From: UBA7672 sp963718145
Lineage (GTDB): Bacteria > Pseudomonadota > Alphaproteobacteria > Caulobacterales > Hyphomonadaceae
Direction of reading: 5' to 3'
DNA length: 64,000 nucleotides
Assembly (NCBI GenBank): GCA_963718145.1
Contig: CAVQYJ010000017.1
Location: forward strand, 186,001-250,000
Part shown: positions 62,575 to 64,000 of the stretch, piece after piece
Layout: every line of letters begins with the position of its first letter
How positions within the stretch are numbered: position 1 is the stretch's first letter
Made by a program: the position numbers and the translations under genes
Notes under the pieces: model-generated
What the model was told of the DNA's origin: nothing
Databases searched by the model: none
The model's input: the letters and a program-made list of their open reading frames with translations, nothing else

Positions 62575-62787
62575 ATGAACAAGAACCAGATAAAGGGCGC
62601 GGCCAAGGAAGCCGGCGGCAAGATCCAGAAGGAGTTCGGCAAGGCCGTCGATTCGCCGAAGCACACGATCGAAGGCGCGACAAAAGAAGTGGTCGGCAAG
62701 ACGCAGAAAGCCGTCGGCGATGCGCAGGAAGATGTGCGCAAGCAGCGCAAGGACGCCAACAAGGACGCCAACCGTCGCGGCTGGTAG
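62575..62787 (+). CDS. CsbD-like stress protein
   Basis: A 70-residue hydrophilic protein. MNKNQIKGAAKEAGGKIQKE and EGATKEVVGKTQKAVGDAQE are the CsbD repeats (K-G-x-x-K-E-x-x-G-K). CsbD proteins are often general-stress induced in bacteria; function is unknown. The ATG at 62575 is preceded by AAGGAG, 5 bases away. A rho-independent terminator follows within 50 bases. Confidence 0.9.
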   Translation: MNKNQIKGAAKEAGGKIQKEFGKAVDSPKHTIEGATKEVVGKTQKAVGDAQEDVRKQRKDANKDANRRGW

Positions 62788-62831
62788 CGGCAGGGGCACG
62801 AGCGGCGGTCCTCCGACGCGCCGCATGAAGG

Positions 62832-62870
62832 CCCGGAAAGCGGACGCGCTTTTCGGGTTTTCTGTTTTTT
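62832..62870 (+). terminator. Rho-independent terminator after the CsbD-like gene
   Basis: CCCGGAAAGCG (62832-62842) pairs with CGCTTTTCGGG (62847-62857), an 11-bp stem with one G-U and a 4-base loop. It is followed by TTTTCTGTTTTTT. This is the clearest intrinsic terminator in the window. Confidence 0.85.
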
Positions 62871-62948
62871 GCCGCGCATTCTGTTCTTTGTTTCGCTTTT
62901 CGAGCCTGTGCGTGATCGCTGAATTGCTCTAGCAGGCACGCATCATCG

Positions 62949-63921
62949 ATGCGGGAGCGTGGCGTGGAGACGGCGGAGGAGAAGGCCAGCCCGCCGCGCG
63001 CCGCCATGTCCGGCGCGATGCTCAACTGGATCATCCTGCTCGTTCTGGTTCTGATCTGGGGATCGACCTTCGCGGGCATCCGCATTGCCGTCGAGACCAT
63101 CGATCCGGTGTGGACGGTGGCGGGCCGGCTTTCCAGCGGAACGTTCTTCCTTGCGCTGATGCTTCTGGGGTCGCGCGCCATCGACAGGCGGCCGCGGTCG
63201 AAGCGGGCGGAGAAGGTGACGTTCGCGCACCTGACGGCCTACGCCATCATCGGCGTCAGCTTCACCGCTGCGCCCTTCGTGCTCTACGCGATCGCCGCGC
63301 AGACGACGGGGTCGGCGGTGATGGCGATCTGCAACGGGGCGACGCCGCTGGTGACGTCCATTGCCGCGCACATCGTGCTGAACGACCGGCTGACGGCACG
63401 GCGGATCGCCGGCGTCATGATGGGCTTTCTTGGCCTTGCCGTTCTGGTCTGGCCCGAGGCGCAGAAAGGTTTCCAGGGGTCCAGCCTGTTCGGCATCATC
63501 CTGGCCATCATCGGCGCAGCGCTCTATGCGGGCGGCAATGTCGGAACGCGGCTGGCGCCGACGCTGTCGCCCATCCTGTCGAGCTTCCTGCTCATCGGCT
63601 CCGGCGCCGTTGTTTCGGTGGTCTGCGCGCTGCTGCTTGCGCCATTTCCGCGCGAGGCCAGCGCCACGTCCATCACGGCGGTTGTGCTGCTCGGCCTTCT
63701 TCCGACGGCCGTCGCCATGTCGCTCTATGTCTGGCTGATCCAGCGGTCGGGAGCGGTGTTCGTGTCGTTCTCGACTTACCTTTCGCCGCTGTGGGCGACC
63801 TTTCTTGGGCATCACCTTCCTCGACGAGCCGCTGCACTGGTCCATGGTCGGCGCGCTGGCGCTGATCCTGGCAGGCGTCGGGGTGGCGAATGCGCGGCCG
63901 AGGCGATTGGTCCCACCCTGA
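62949..63921 (+). CDS. EamA/DMT-superfamily transporter, one frameshift near the 3' end
   Basis: About 320 residues with ten predicted helices. It has WIILLVLVLIWGSTFAGIRI (first EamA helix), VLYAIAAQTTGSAVMAICNG, AGVMMGFLGLAVLVWPEAQK and a second half starting SLFGIILAIIGAALYAGGNV. An extra base near 63801-63808 shifts the frame; corrected, it continues GITFLDEPLHWSMVGALALI and ends ARPRRLVPP at TGA 63919-63921, as expected for the family. It exports or imports small metabolites across the inner membrane; the substrate is unknown. The start ATG 62949 is one option; an internal ATG at about 63006 is another. Confidence 0.85.
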
Positions 63922-64000
63922 CAGGAAGCCGCGCGCGCCAGCGGTCAGCGGGCGCGCGAAATGCGGGATTGCCTGCGCCCTTGCATCCTCAATTGACTGG

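Overview
This 64 kb window is a gene-dense stretch of an alphaproteobacterial chromosome, GC-rich (roughly two thirds G+C by eye). The tol-pal block runs ybgC-tolQ-tolR-tolA-tolB-pal-cpoB-(YbjN-like)-tilS-ftsH. The window also has the pairs bolA/J-domain protein and cobS/cobT, and the order xerD-(secreted protein)-aroK-aroB. Together these point to Alphaproteobacteria, most likely the Caulobacterales/Hyphomonadales side; genus and species cannot be read from the sequence. No tRNA, rRNA, insertion sequence, prophage or CRISPR array was seen.

Layout. 0-1.7 kb: tail of a NamZ-type muramidase and a zinc-independent quinone oxidoreductase-like protein. 1.7-11.4 kb, minus strand: ftsH, tilS and the whole Tol-Pal envelope system. 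11.5-17.8 kb: an unknown membrane protein, an ArsR-SRPBCC-SRPBCC-GST operon with its own operator, a MORN-repeat protein, a WecG/TagA-type glycosyltransferase, and a membrane protein whose C-terminal half is read from an interspersed repeat. 18.0-23.5 kb: the phage-shock region. pspF is divergent from a sigma-54 promoter that drives a 45-residue membrane peptide, pspA, pspB and pspC. These are followed by a tandem array of small proteins sharing one PspB-like coiled-coil motif, ending in a tiny lipoprotein. This array is the most unusual system in the window.

23.5-33.3 kb: mnmC, xerD, a secreted protein of unknown function, aroK-aroB, a LuxR solo, an all-helical protein with internal repeats, bolA and a J-domain protein. 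33.3-46.2 kb: a secreted protein and an AraC regulator that diverge from a perfect palindrome, then cobS and cobT separated by about 4.5 kb of accessory genes, a DUF885 lipoprotein and a phytase-esterase-like lipoprotein. 46.2-53 kb: small exported proteins, a LOG-family protein, a 760-base gene-free region with extensive base-pairing potential (a candidate structured RNA), a cytosine deaminase-like gene, coq7 and polA. 53-64 kb: a hybrid histidine kinase, a GDSL lipase, an ABC ATPase, two DUF3291 copies, an AlkD-like glycosylase, thiD, phzF, a CsbD-like protein and an EamA transporter.

At least ten genes, including polA and thiD, carry apparent single-base frameshifts. They are concentrated after 37 kb. 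This looks more like residual assembly indels than gene decay, and it limits what can be said about several reading frames. Intervals of frameshifted genes span all their fragments.
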